Translations under genes and position numbers: made by a program
Shown here: piece by piece, positions 16,704 through 25,789 of the stretch
Numbering within the stretch: position 1 is the first letter of the stretch
Layout: each line of letters opens with the position of its first letter
DNA from: an uncultured Collinsella sp.
GTDB lineage: Bacteria > Actinomycetota > Coriobacteriia > Coriobacteriales > Coriobacteriaceae
Direction: 5' to 3'
DNA length: 64,000 bases
Assembly (NCBI GenBank): GCA_902482035.1
Contig: CABSYW010000002.1
Location: forward strand, 1 to 64,000
The notes under the pieces: generated by a model
Told to the model about the DNA's origin: nothing
Seen by the model: only the letters and a program-made list of their open reading frames with translations
Databases searched by the model: none

Positions 16704-17834
16704 ATGCCCAATAAACCCGTGAAAATCATCATGCTTACCGGATACCTCGGTGCCGGCAAGACCACGCTGCTCAACCACATCCTCGCTAACGATGGCGGTA
16801 TCCGCGCCGCCGTAATCGTCAACGATATCGGCGAGATCAATGTGGACGCCAGCCTCATCGCCGACGGCGGCCTTTCCGAGACCGACGACCTCATCCCGCT
16901 CACCAACGGCTGCATCTGCTGCACGCTTTCGGATGACCTGGCCAACCAGCTGCAGGGCATCGCCGATTCGGGCAACTTCGATTACATCATCATCGAGGCC
17001 TCGGGCATTTGCGAGCCCATCCCCATCGCCTACACCATCTCGAGCTTCTGCGACGAGGCCAAGGTGGGCGGCGAGCCCAAGCTCGCGCTCGACAACATCG
17101 TGGCCGTGGTCGACTGCGCCCGCATGTACGACGAGTTCAACGGCGGTCGCGACCTGCTGGCCGAGGATATCGACGAGGACGACATCGAGAGCCTGCTCAT
17201 CCAGCAGATCGAGTTCTGCTCCACGCTGATCCTCAACAAAACCGATACCGTGAGCTCTGAGCAGATCGCCGAGCTCAAGGCTATCGTGCGCAGTCTGCAG
17301 AAGGACGCCGTGATCGTCGAGGCTCAAAACGGCGAGGTTCCCATGGAGGAGCTGCTCGATACCGACCGCTTCGACTTTATGCGCGCCTACAACTCCGCCG
17401 CCTGGATCGATGCCATGGAGCATCCCGAGGAGCACGACGACCCCGAGGTGCTCGAGTACGACATCGAGACCTTTGTTTACTCGCGCCGTAAGCCGTTTGA
17501 CCTGAAGAAGTTCACCGATTTTGTTGAGCAGGAGTGGCCCGACGAGGTCATCCGCGTCAAGGGTCCGCTGTGGCAGACCGGCGACCCGGACATGTGCTAC
17601 ATGTTTGAGCAGGCCGGCCACCAGATGCGCCTGATGGAGAACGGCCTGTTTGTCGACTCGGCGCCCGAGGGCGAGAAACAGAAGATCATCGACGAGAACC
17701 CCGAAATCATGCAGATTTGGGACGACGAGACGGGCGACCGCATGACGAGCCTGTGCATCATCGGCCGTCACATGGACAAGGATGCGCTCATCGCCTCCCT
17801 CGATGCCTGCCTGACCGACTGGCACCGTGCCTAG
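16704..17834 (+). CDS. CobW/COG0523-family metal-chaperone GTPase
   Basis: A 376-residue G3E-family GTPase. Walker A GYLGAGKT (13-20), the metal-binding CxCC motif (Cys70, Cys72, Cys73 in NGCICCTL), and the guanine-specificity NKTD are present, followed by a CobW C-terminal domain. Members deliver zinc, cobalt or other metals to client enzymes using GTP. AAAGGAGG precedes the ATG at 16704; another in-frame ATG seven codons upstream has no such site. No Zur box was recognised, so the metal is not assignable. Confidence 0.9.
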   Translation: MPNKPVKIIMLTGYLGAGKTTLLNHILANDGGIRAAVIVNDIGEINVDASLIADGGLSETDDLIPLTNGCICCTLSDDLANQLQGIADSGNFDYIIIEASGICEPIPIAYTISSFCDEAKVGGEPKLALDNIVAVVDCARMYDEFNGGRDLLAEDIDEDDIESLLIQQIEFCSTLILNKTDTVSSEQIAELKAIVRSLQKDAVIVEAQNGEVPMEELLDTDRFDFMRAYNSAAWIDAMEHPEEHDDPEVLEYDIETFVYSRRKPFDLKKFTDFVEQEWPDEVIRVKGPLWQTGDPDMCYMFEQAGHQMRLMENGLFVDSAPEGEKQKIIDENPEIMQIWDDETGDRMTSLCIIGRHMDKDALIASLDACLTDWHRA

Positions 17835-17873
17835 GTTTATCCAAGCGGGCATTTTTCTGTCTACGTAACCGCC

Positions 17874-17908
17874 AAACCACCACGAAGGTTAACTTCGTGG
17901 TGGTTTTT
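17874..17908 (+). terminator. Terminator of the CobW-type GTPase gene
   Basis: Arms AAACCACCACGAAG (17874-17887) and CTTCGTGGTGGTTT (17893-17906) with a 5-nt loop, followed by further T residues. It lies between the GTPase gene and trmL. Confidence 0.85.
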
Positions 17909-17929
17909 CGTTCTGAGCCAAGGAGATTC

Positions 17930-18529
17930 ATGTTCAACATTGTGCTGTATGCGCCCGAGATTCCGGCCAATACGGGCAATATCGGCCGCACCTGCGTGGT
18001 CACCGGCGCCCGCCTGCATCTGGTGGAGCCGCTGGGGTTTTCGCTCGACGACAAGACGGTGCGTCGCGCCGGTCTGGGCTACTGGCAAAACTTGGACGTG
18101 ACGACCTATGCCGGCTGGGAGGATTTCCTTGCGCGTAACGGCCTCTCCCCTACCGACGAGCGTCTGCATCTGCTGACCAAAAAGGCGCGCCGCACCTATG
18201 CGCAAAGCACCTACCGCGACGGTGACTATTTGGTCTTTGGCAGCGAGAGCTCGGGCATTCCCGAGGAGCTGCTCGCCGCGGCGCCCGAGCGCTGCGAGCG
18301 CATCCCCATGCTGCGCGATTGCGACTCACTCGATAACGCCGAGACTTGGGAAGCTCACGAGGAATCGCTCGGGCATACCGAGGACAGCCACGAGGCCATC
18401 CTACAGCAGGATATCTGCGGCAACTTCGTTAACCCCGACGACTACCGCATCAGCGCGCTCAACCTCTCCAACAGCGCCGCCATCGTCCTCTACGAGGCCC
18501 TACGCCAGGCAGGCTTTCCGGGAATGTGA
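17930..18529 (+). CDS. trmL: tRNA (cytidine/uridine-34-2'-O)-methyltransferase
   Basis: A 199-residue SPOUT methyltransferase that 2'-O-methylates the wobble base of tRNA-Leu isoacceptors using SAM. APEIPANTGNIGRTC, LVFGSESSGIPEELL and NLSNSAAIVLYEALRQ are the three conserved blocks forming the trefoil knot. TrmL is usually near 155-160 residues; the excess is an acidic insertion (about 125-168) between RIPM and the last knot motif. AAGGAGA precedes the start. The stop codon TGA lies inside a family B palindromic repeat, so the repeat supplies the gene end. Confidence 0.9.
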   Translation: MFNIVLYAPEIPANTGNIGRTCVVTGARLHLVEPLGFSLDDKTVRRAGLGYWQNLDVTTYAGWEDFLARNGLSPTDERLHLLTKKARRTYAQSTYRDGDYLVFGSESSGIPEELLAAAPERCERIPMLRDCDSLDNAETWEAHEESLGHTEDSHEAILQQDICGNFVNPDDYRISALNLSNSAAIVLYEALRQAGFPGM

Positions 18530-18556
18530 CAAAGGGACTATCCTTTTGCCACATTC
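18522..18556. repeat. Palindromic repeat family B, copy 1 (end of trmL)
   Basis: Arms GAATGTGACAAAGGGA (18522-18537) and TCCTTTTGCCACATTC (18541-18556) pair with one mismatch and one wobble. The trmL stop codon (18527-18529) is within the left arm. Confidence 0.75.
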
Positions 18557-18672
18557 GAGCGCCACGTCGATGGCACACACGCCTAATTGATGCTCTAGAT
18601 AAAGGCCCTCACTTTTAATCAGAATTAACTAAAGTAAAATGAAGTTAAACGGCGGTGTGAAAGGAGAGCCGT

Positions 18673-19773
18673 GTGAAATATCTCGAGAACCCGTTTACCC
18701 CCAGTTTTGGTGAGGTTCCTGCCCATCTCGCTGGCAGACAACAGATTATTCGGGATTTGGACCGCGCCTTCTTGAGCCAGCGCAGGCGCCCAGAATTGAC
18801 CTCGATCTTCTCAGGCGCGCGTGGAACCGGTAAAACCGCTCTCATGTCATCGCTCGCGACAAGGGCGGAATCCCACGGCTGGATAGCCGTAAAGACGACC
18901 GCGCTCCCGGGAATGCTTGAGGAAATCGAGTTCGGGACGAAACGCGCCGCAGCCCATCTCATCGACTCGTCCTACCACTTCGAAGTCACCGGCCTCGGAA
19001 TTGCACCGCTCGGCAGCATCGAGGTCAATCGCGTTCACGATGCCTCAACCTGGCGTTATCGCATGAGCGATATCATCGACCAGCTCAACGGGGCCGGTAC
19101 CGGTCTGCTCGTCACGGTTGACGAGGTGGACCCGACACTCGACGAGATGATTCAGCTCGCAGCGACGTATCAGCACTTTGTGACCGATGGGAAACGCGTC
19201 GCCCTGCTCATGGCGGGACTTCCCAACAATGTCTCGACGTTGCTGAACCACAAGACGGTCTCGTTCCTTCGCCGCGCCCAACAATATCATCTGGGTCGCA
19301 TTGCCGACTATGACGTGCGCGAGGCCTTGATTCGCACAATCCAGGAAAACGATCGCCTGGCAGATGCCGAGGGAATCGATAGAGCCGTTCGCTCGATCTC
19401 TGGTTTTCCCTTCCTATTGCAACTCGTAGGCTACCGTGCCTGGGATCTCACAAGCGATTCGAAGGAAATCTCGTCACGCGACTTTGACCTGGGAATCAAA
19501 ATCGCGCGCGACGAGATGGACGACCGAATCCTCGCGGCAACCTATCGGGAACTCACTGCAGAGGACAAGCGATTCCTCATCGCCATGCTCGATGACGAAG
19601 AAGAGTCCACCACCGCCGACCTTATCGAGCGCCTTAAGCGTTCGCCGCAGCAGGTCTCCCGCTACCGACGCCGCATGATAGATGCCGGCATCATCGGAGA
19701 ACGAGGACGAGGGCTCGTCGCATTTGAATTGCCATTCTTCCGCGACTATCTCGCGGCTCAATGCGTGAAATAG
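18673..19773 (+). CDS. AAA/Orc-like ATPase with C-terminal winged helix
   Basis: A 366-residue P-loop ATPase. Walker A GARGTGKT (48-55), Walker B LLVTVDEVD (about 143-151), a sensor-like LMAGLP and an arginine-rich SFLRRAQ stretch are visible. The C-terminus (TTADLIERLKRSPQQVSRYRR) looks like a winged helix. This architecture recalls the Orc1/Cdc6-like and STAND-type ATPases common in actinobacteria; the function is unknown. The GTG start at 18673 follows AAGGAG. A paralogue is encoded 2.5 kb downstream on the opposite strand. It is bracketed by family B repeats at 18522 and 19778. Confidence 0.8.
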   Translation: MKYLENPFTPSFGEVPAHLAGRQQIIRDLDRAFLSQRRRPELTSIFSGARGTGKTALMSSLATRAESHGWIAVKTTALPGMLEEIEFGTKRAAAHLIDSSYHFEVTGLGIAPLGSIEVNRVHDASTWRYRMSDIIDQLNGAGTGLLVTVDEVDPTLDEMIQLAATYQHFVTDGKRVALLMAGLPNNVSTLLNHKTVSFLRRAQQYHLGRIADYDVREALIRTIQENDRLADAEGIDRAVRSISGFPFLLQLVGYRAWDLTSDSKEISSRDFDLGIKIARDEMDDRILAATYRELTAEDKRFLIAMLDDEEESTTADLIERLKRSPQQVSRYRRRMIDAGIIGERGRGLVAFELPFFRDYLAAQCVK

Positions 19774-19777
19774 AAAT

Positions 19778-19812
19778 CAATGTGACAAAGAGGCAGTCCC
19801 TTTGTCACATTG
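19778..19812. terminator. Family B palindrome acting as bidirectional terminator
   Basis: Perfect arms CAATGTGACAAAG (19778-19790) and CTTTGTCACATTG (19800-19812) with a 9-nt loop lie between the convergent ATPase and uvrA2-like genes, two bases from the latter's stop. Confidence 0.7.
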
Positions 19813-19813
19813 C

Positions 19814-22294
19814 CTATAGGTAGCGACCGGTAATGCTCTTGGAGCAGGCCGCGATGTCGCCCGGCGTGCCGGCGCAGACGATTTGCCCGCCGGCGTCGCC
19901 ACCGCCTGGGCCCATGTCGATTACGTAATCGGCGTTACGGATAAGGTCGAGATCGTGTTCGATCACGATAACCGTGGCGCCCTTGGCAACGAGGCCGTCG
20001 AACACACTCAGCAACACCTGAACATCGAGCGGATGCAGGCCGATCGTGGGTTCGTCGAACACGAATACAGCATCATCCTGCACGCGGCCCATCTCGCTCG
20101 CAAGCTTAAGGCGCTGTGCCTCGCCGCCCGAAAGCGCCGGCGTGGGCTCACCGAGCGTGAGATAGCCCAAACCCAGGTCGTGCAAGGTCTGCAAGCGTGC
20201 CTGAACCTTCTTGAGTCCCAACGTGGCGTCGAGCGCTTCGTCCACACTCATGTCCATGAGCTGCGGCAACGTAAGCAGACTCCCGTCCTTGCCCTCGCGA
20301 TGGATATGCGAAGCCGCGTCTGCATAACGTGAGCCGCGACATGCCGGGCAGACGATCTCGACGTCGGGCAAAAACTGCACATCGAGTGATATCGATCCTG
20401 TGCCATCGCACGTAGGGCAGCGCAAGGCGCCAGTGTTGTAGCTAAAGGCGCCTGCCTTGTAGCCGGCTGCCTTGGCCTCGGGCGTGCGGGCGAAGGCGCG
20501 ACGCAGCTCGTCATGGATATCAGCATAGGTCGCTACCGTCGAGCGCACGTTGGCACCGATGGGCGTGGCGTCAATCAGGTTGGCACGTGCAATGCCCTCG
20601 GCATCGACCCAACGCACGTGTTTTGGCAGGCGCTCGCTGGCTGCCTGTGCCTTAAGTGCCGGGATGAGTGTCTCGAGCACCAGCGTCGTCTTGCCCGAAC
20701 CCGAAACGCCCGTTACCGCGACAAGGCGGCCGCGCGGGATATCGACTTCGAGCGGTTTGACGGTATGGATGGCCTCGGTTGCCATGCGGATATGGCCCTG
20801 ATCGAACATGTCGTCGTCAGTCACCTGCGGACGCAAGCGCTTGGGCTCTGCGCGCAAAAACGGAGCGATGCGGCTGCCCCGCGATTGCTCGACCTCGTCT
20901 ACCGTGCCTGCAGCAATCACATTGCCGCCGCCTGCTCCGGCAACGGGACCCATCTCAACCAGATAGTCGGCTTCCGCCAGTACGCGCGTGTCGTGGTCGA
21001 CAACAACCACGGTGTTGCCATCATCCACCAGATCGCGCATTACGCCCACCAAGCCGTCGACATTGGCAGGGTGCAAGCCGATCGAAGGCTCGTCCAGTAC
21101 ATAGAGCACGCCCGTCGATCGGTTGCGCACCACACGGGCGAGCTGGACGCGCTGGCGCTCACCCGTGGAGAGTGTGGCACCGGCGCGGTCGAGTGAAAGG
21201 TAATCGAGACCCAGGTCGACCAGGCGACGGGCCGCACTCAAAAACGAATCGCAGATATCCGCTGCCATGGGCTGCATCTCAGTCGGCAAGGATGCAGGCA
21301 CCCCGCGCACCCACTCAATCGCCTCGCTTAGCGTCATGGCCGCGGCTTGCGCCAGATTGATACCGCGCACCTGGGGCTGGCGCGCAGCCTCGGAGAGACG
21401 CGTGCCACCACAGTCGCGGCATGGCCTCTCGCACAAAAAGCGAGCTACACGCTTAAGCCCCTTATCGTCCTTAACCTTGGCGAGCGCATTCTCGACGGTA
21501 TAGACGGCGTTGTAGTAGGTAAAGTCGAGTGGCGTGGCGCCCTCACCGTTTTTGGGGACGTAGAGAATGTGCTTCTTAACCGCCGGACCATGAAACACGA
21601 TGTCGCGCTCTTGAGGCGTGAGCTGGTTAAACGGCACGTCGGTGCGCACGCCCATCTCGCCTGCCACCTGCTTCATCAGATCCCACATGAGCGTACCCCA
21701 GGGAAGCACCGCGCCTTCGTTGATAGTCTTTGACTCGTCGGGCACCAGGCTCGCCTCGTCCACCTCGCGCATGACACCGGTACCGCCGCAGGTAGAGCAC
21801 GCGCCGCCGCTGTTAAAGGCAAGGTCCTCGGCACCCGGCGCGTAGAACTCGCGGCCGCATGCGGGGCACGTGAGCGACAGGCCCGCAGCCACGTTAAGGC
21901 TCGGCTCCACGCGCGCCCCGCAATGCGGGCACACGTGATGGGCGCAGCGGCTAAAGAGTAGACGCAGGCTATTGTTGAGCTCGGTCATGGTGCCAAAGGT
22001 GGAACGCACGCCCGGCACGCTGGGGCGCTGATGCAATGCGAGCGCCGCCGGCACGTGCAGCACCTCGTCCACCTGGGCGTGCTCGGCCTGCGTCAGACGA
22101 CGGCGGGTATAGGTGCTGAGCGCCTCCAGATAGCGACGCGAGCCCTCGGCATAAAGAACCCCCAGCGCCAGCGAACTCTTGCCCGAGCCCGACACGCCGG
22201 CAATGCCCACGAGTTTTCCCAGCGGAATGTCGATATCGATGTCCTTGAGGTTATGGACGCGCGCGCCGCGTACCTCGATAGCCTGCGGGCTCAT
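19814..22294 (-). CDS. Class II UvrA-like excinuclease ATPase (UvrA2)
   Basis: An 826-residue UvrA paralogue. Two ABC modules are present, each with Walker A (GVSGSGKSS; GVSGSGKTT), signature (STGERQRVQLARV; LSGGEAQRLKLASEM) and DEPSIGLHP/DEPTIGLHP Walker B motifs, and zinc-finger cysteines (CPHCGARV; CPTCDGTG). True UvrA is about 940 residues; the missing portion is the UvrB-binding region, as in class II UvrA proteins linked to drug and DNA-damage resistance. The start is uncertain: 22294 fits the family (MSPQAIEVRGARVHNLKDI), while ATG 22327 would overlap the upstream ATPase stop and be translationally coupled. Confidence 0.85.
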   Translation of the reverse strand: MSPQAIEVRGARVHNLKDIDIDIPLGKLVGIAGVSGSGKSSLALGVLYAEGSRRYLEALSTYTRRRLTQAEHAQVDEVLHVPAALALHQRPSVPGVRSTFGTMTELNNSLRLLFSRCAHHVCPHCGARVEPSLNVAAGLSLTCPACGREFYAPGAEDLAFNSGGACSTCGGTGVMREVDEASLVPDESKTINEGAVLPWGTLMWDLMKQVAGEMGVRTDVPFNQLTPQERDIVFHGPAVKKHILYVPKNGEGATPLDFTYYNAVYTVENALAKVKDDKGLKRVARFLCERPCRDCGGTRLSEAARQPQVRGINLAQAAAMTLSEAIEWVRGVPASLPTEMQPMAADICDSFLSAARRLVDLGLDYLSLDRAGATLSTGERQRVQLARVVRNRSTGVLYVLDEPSIGLHPANVDGLVGVMRDLVDDGNTVVVVDHDTRVLAEADYLVEMGPVAGAGGGNVIAAGTVDEVEQSRGSRIAPFLRAEPKRLRPQVTDDDMFDQGHIRMATEAIHTVKPLEVDIPRGRLVAVTGVSGSGKTTLVLETLIPALKAQAASERLPKHVRWVDAEGIARANLIDATPIGANVRSTVATYADIHDELRRAFARTPEAKAAGYKAGAFSYNTGALRCPTCDGTGSISLDVQFLPDVEIVCPACRGSRYADAASHIHREGKDGSLLTLPQLMDMSVDEALDATLGLKKVQARLQTLHDLGLGYLTLGEPTPALSGGEAQRLKLASEMGRVQDDAVFVFDEPTIGLHPLDVQVLLSVFDGLVAKGATVIVIEHDLDLIRNADYVIDMGPGGGDAGGQIVCAGTPGDIAACSKSITGRYL

Positions 22295-22319
22295 CTTCTG
22301 TTCCGTCACCTTTATCACC

Positions 22320-23438
22320 CTACTCATGCCATAAAATGCGGTCGCGGATATACTCGCCCAGCATGGGCACGGCAAACCGGACGAGGCCGTATCCGGCAGC
22401 CTCGATGACGCGCTCGCGAATCAGGCTTGCGCGATATTTACTCGCCCAGCTCTGGGTGCGATCGCAACGCTCAATGATATCCGCCATTCGCGTCGGCTTA
22501 CCCTCGTCAGCAGCCATGGCCTCGATAAAGAGGCGTTGCGGACTGCGCAACCCGTAATACAGAGGCGCGTCGACCGCTTCGTAGAACTCGGAGACGGCAT
22601 CCGCATGGCCATCCTCGACATCGCGCCTTTCGATGACCTGCGAGCCACGCCGGACAGCAGACCGCCACATGTAATATCCCACCAGCTGAACCATATAGGG
22701 ATGCCCCATGCTCTTGCGCGCCGCAAGGTCCGCCGTCTCCGCGTCAACGCAAAGACCAGTACTCTCGACTGTCTGGATATATGAATCACGCACGTTGGGC
22801 AAGGATATCGCCCCCAGCGTACGCTGCTGGGCACGCCGCAAAAACGTCACGCTCGGCTCTTCGAGCAGGTCGTCAACTATACTGGGTAAGCCGGCGAACA
22901 CCAGCGCAAGACCGCGCTGGTCGCTATCGGGCAGGCCCGTGGCATCTTGATCTCCGAGCACCTGCTGATAGAGAACGGCAAGAGCCGCCAGTTCCTCGAT
23001 AGACGCAGATTGAGCCTCGTCAATCGCAAACAGTATGCCCTGGCCTGGACCGAGCCTCTTGAGGCGCTCGTTGACCAGCCCGCGCAACGTCTCGCCCTTT
23101 GCTCGCGCCGCCTCGACCGACATCCGGCCAAACGACGGAGCAAACTCCATTGACGTCACAACGGGTTTATTCGAGCGAAGCGCATCGGCCAAGCGGTCGC
23201 ATAAGCCAAGCGAAGCGGAATCGGAGACAACCGCCCATCCGCGCTCATTGGCTAGACGTTGCAGCTCCCGCAGGAGAACTGTCTTGCCGCAGCCGCGGTT
23301 CCCCGTAATGAGCATGAGCCTGCCCGGCGCTCCGGCGCCGTTATCGAGCCCTTCCTGAAAATCTTCGATGACCGGCTCGCGACCAATGAGTATCGGAGGC
23401 CGCTTGCCTGCCGTTGGCTTAAAGGGATTTGGATTCAT
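22320..23438 (-). CDS. AAA/Orc-like ATPase, paralogue of the 18.7 kb gene
   Basis: A 372-residue P-loop ATPase with Walker A GNRGCGKT (46-53), Walker B ILFAIDEAQ (about 132-140), LVFAGLP and TFLRRAQQRTLG, the same order as the 366-residue paralogue. The C-terminus again resembles a winged helix (MADIIERCDRTQSWASKYR). It is immediately upstream of the UvrA2 gene on the same strand, close enough for translational coupling, which hints that the ATPase and UvrA2 act together. Its promoter region carries three TTATACC repeats spaced exactly 10 bp. Function is unknown. Confidence 0.8.
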   Translation of the reverse strand: MNPNPFKPTAGKRPPILIGREPVIEDFQEGLDNGAGAPGRLMLITGNRGCGKTVLLRELQRLANERGWAVVSDSASLGLCDRLADALRSNKPVVTSMEFAPSFGRMSVEAARAKGETLRGLVNERLKRLGPGQGILFAIDEAQSASIEELAALAVLYQQVLGDQDATGLPDSDQRGLALVFAGLPSIVDDLLEEPSVTFLRRAQQRTLGAISLPNVRDSYIQTVESTGLCVDAETADLAARKSMGHPYMVQLVGYYMWRSAVRRGSQVIERRDVEDGHADAVSEFYEAVDAPLYYGLRSPQRLFIEAMAADEGKPTRMADIIERCDRTQSWASKYRASLIRERVIEAAGYGLVRFAVPMLGEYIRDRILWHE

Positions 23439-23470
23439 GTCGGCCTCCTCGGATTGGCAAACGCTGTCTA

Positions 23471-23500
23471 TAGTTATACCAACTTATACCGAGTTATACC
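23471..23500. promoter_or_regulatory. Three TTATACC direct repeats at 10-bp period
   Basis: The decamers at 23471, 23481 and 23491 each end in TTATACC. One helical turn per repeat fits cooperative protein binding on one face of DNA. It lies 33 to 62 bases upstream of the ATPase start, overlapping where its promoter should be. Confidence 0.6.
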
Positions 23501-23506
23501 AACAGC

Positions 23507-23537
23507 AGGTGACAAAGGGGCCGCCCTTCTATCACCT
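23507..23537. repeat. Palindromic repeat family B, copy 3 (end of the Tet(M)-like gene)
   Basis: Degenerate arms beginning AGGTGACAAAGGG and ending CCCTTCTATCACCT. The TGA stop of the Tet(M)-like gene (23532-23534) is inside the right arm. Confidence 0.65.
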
Positions 23538-25535
23538 ATGGCAAAAGAACTCCGCGTCTGCCGCTCGCCAGGGGCGGAAGGTGGAGGGATCGATCTTTAC
23601 GTGGGCCGCGGCGGGTACGTCGTACCATTTGACCGTGTAGCCGGCGCCGTGAGAGCAAAAGACCGAATCGGGCGTGTTGGGCAGATCAGCCTCGGGCTCA
23701 TAGGCGACCGTCTCGATTACGCGCTCGGCATCATGGCAAGCCGCATAACCGGCGAACTCCAGGTACAGATGCCCGCGACCGCTCGTGTAGGCAGCCACCT
23801 CCAGCGCATAATCCTGCACCTCGGATGCCGGCACGCGACCCACAAGCTTCGCCCGATCGCCCGCCATCGTCGGCGGCTCGTACTCGGCACCCATGCGCGT
23901 GGCATCCGAGAGCGCCCGGCCCACGCACTCCCCCGGTACCTCGAGCTCAAAGCGATACCACGGCTCCAAAAGCACCGCCGCGCCGGCCTCACGCGCCTGC
24001 ATCAAGCCCTGGCGAATCGCGCGGTACGTTGCCTGACGAAAATCGCCGCCCTCGGTGTGCTTGGCATGCGCACGACCGCCCGTGAGCGTAATGCGAATAT
24101 CGGTGATGGGAGAGCCGGTCAGCACGCCCAGGTGATCGCGCTCCATGGCGTTGGTGAGCGCCAAACGCTGCCAGTTAAGATCGAGCTCGTCGGTCGAGGC
24201 CACGGTGCCAAACTGCACGCCCGAACCCGCTGGCAACGGCTCCAGGCTCAGATGCACCTCGGCATAGTGGCGCAGTGGCTCAAAGTGACCCACGCCCTCG
24301 ACCGACTGCGAAATAGTCTCCTTATAGAGGATGCCGCCAGACTCAAACGAAACCGAAAGGCCAAAGCGATCGGCCAACACCCGCTGCACGACCTCGAGCT
24401 GCACCGCACCCATCAACTGCAGATGAATCTGCTCAAGATGCGTGTTCCAGCTTACGCCGAGCATGGGGTCCTCATCGGCAAGCTCGGTCAGCGCTTGGAA
24501 CACCGTATGGACATCGTGCTCGCCCGGCAGTACCGTATAGGTGAGAACCGGCGCAATGACGGGCGCATCGCCCGCGGGCTCCGCGCCCAGGGCGTCCCCC
24601 GGGCGAACGTGCGCAAGACCCGTCACGGCACAAATACCGCCAGCAGCAACTTCTTGGGCAAGCTCATACTTATCGCCGTTATAGATGCGTACCTGGTCGA
24701 TCTTTTGCTCCCATGCCTCGGCACCGGAACGTCCGCCAATCACCTGCTTGGCATGCAGCGTGCCGCCGGTCACTTTAACCCAAGCCAAGCGCTCGCCGCG
24801 ATCCCCGCGGCTGACACGATAGACGCGCGCGGCAAACTCCGGGAGCCACGCCTGTTCACGCATCAGCGCGCATATGCCATCCAGCAGCTCGTCCACGCCT
24901 TGGTCCTTAAGCGCCGAGCCGGCAAAGCAGGGAAAGAGCTTGCGCTCGGCAACCATGCGTGACAGCGTCGCGACGGAAAGCTCACCCGCCTCGAGAAACT
25001 CCTCGAGCGCTTCTTCGTCTAACGCGGCAGCGTCCTCCTGAACGGCCCCGCCCGCCAACAGTTCGTTGGCATCCAAGCAGCCCTCGGAGAGACGTTGCCC
25101 AAGTTGTGTCAGCAAAACATCGCGGCCGGGATTCTCCAAATCGATCTTGTTGATGAAGATGAATGTCGGGATGTCATAACGTGCAAGCAAGCGCCACAGG
25201 GTTTCGGTGTGCCCCTGCACGCCGTCGTTGGCGCCCACAACCAAAATCGCATAGTCGAGTGCGCGCAGCGTGCGCTCCGCCTCGGCCGAAAAATCGACGT
25301 GGCCGGGCGCATCCACAAGCATGACGTGGGTATCGCCGTGGTCGAGCACGGCTTGCGACGAGAAGATCGTGATGCCGCGCTCGCGCTCGATCGCGTTAGT
25401 GTCCAGATGCGAATCGCCATCGTCCACGCGGCCGCGCTTGCGAATGCGACCCGCGTTGAACAACATGGCCTCGGCCAACGTGGTCTTGCCGGCATCGACA
25501 TGCGCCAAGATTCCAACGACTGCCTGCTTCGACAT
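23532..25535 (-). CDS. Tet(M)/OtrA-like translational GTPase (ribosomal protection protein family)
   Basis: A 667-residue elongation-factor-G-like protein. G1 AHVDAGKTT, the switch RERGITI, G3 DAPGHVDF and G4 NKID are intact near the N-terminus, followed by EF-G domains II to V. In Tet(M), Tet(O) and OtrA such proteins dislodge tetracycline from the ribosome. Sequence alone does not prove resistance: it is somewhat longer than Tet(M) (about 639) and has no mobile-element flanks, so it may be a resident chromosomal homologue. The start at 25535 follows AGAGGAGA. Confidence 0.82.
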   Translation of the reverse strand: MSKQAVVGILAHVDAGKTTLAEAMLFNAGRIRKRGRVDDGDSHLDTNAIERERGITIFSSQAVLDHGDTHVMLVDAPGHVDFSAEAERTLRALDYAILVVGANDGVQGHTETLWRLLARYDIPTFIFINKIDLENPGRDVLLTQLGQRLSEGCLDANELLAGGAVQEDAAALDEEALEEFLEAGELSVATLSRMVAERKLFPCFAGSALKDQGVDELLDGICALMREQAWLPEFAARVYRVSRGDRGERLAWVKVTGGTLHAKQVIGGRSGAEAWEQKIDQVRIYNGDKYELAQEVAAGGICAVTGLAHVRPGDALGAEPAGDAPVIAPVLTYTVLPGEHDVHTVFQALTELADEDPMLGVSWNTHLEQIHLQLMGAVQLEVVQRVLADRFGLSVSFESGGILYKETISQSVEGVGHFEPLRHYAEVHLSLEPLPAGSGVQFGTVASTDELDLNWQRLALTNAMERDHLGVLTGSPITDIRITLTGGRAHAKHTEGGDFRQATYRAIRQGLMQAREAGAAVLLEPWYRFELEVPGECVGRALSDATRMGAEYEPPTMAGDRAKLVGRVPASEVQDYALEVAAYTSGRGHLYLEFAGYAACHDAERVIETVAYEPEADLPNTPDSVFCSHGAGYTVKWYDVPAAAHVKIDPSTFRPWRAADAEFFCHR

Positions 25536-25789
25536 GGCTCTCCTCTTATTACAAGCCCATCGCACGCGGCAACGGGCGTCCTCGTTCCACACTGGATGAT
25601 ACAATTTACGAGCCGGCGGGCGAAGCGGGCCCTATCCCCCGACCGAGCTCATCGCTCCGCGTTGCCGCGCGGCGATTTTCGTAGGTTCGCGCCTTGCGAA
25701 AGCCGGCTTTCAAAACAGTGCAGCGAACGAAAATATTCCCACCCGAGGCCATTTTCGTTCGCGCGAATTGTTGATACGCGTCTCCGCTC
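25536..25789. other. 254-bp intergenic region with a 12-bp inverted repeat
   Basis: Arms GCGAACGAAAAT (25723-25734) and ATTTTCGTTCGC (25751-25762) are perfectly complementary with a 16-nt loop. A further partial copy (GATTTTCGTAGGTTCGC) lies about 80 bases to the left. I see no gene; it could be a terminator for the acetyltransferase gene or a regulatory structure. Confidence 0.45.

Noticed and set aside
23471..23500. CRISPR-like array
   Set aside because: Three 10-bp repeats have no spacers; a regulatory site is the better reading.
23259..24962. A 567-codon open frame antisense to the Tet(M)-like gene
   Set aside because: High-GC codon bias opens antisense frames; the minus-strand protein has all GTPase motifs.
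23532..25535. Calling a proven tetracycline-resistance determinant
   Set aside because: The family includes resident EF-G-like proteins; there is no mobile context and resistance cannot be read from the sequence.
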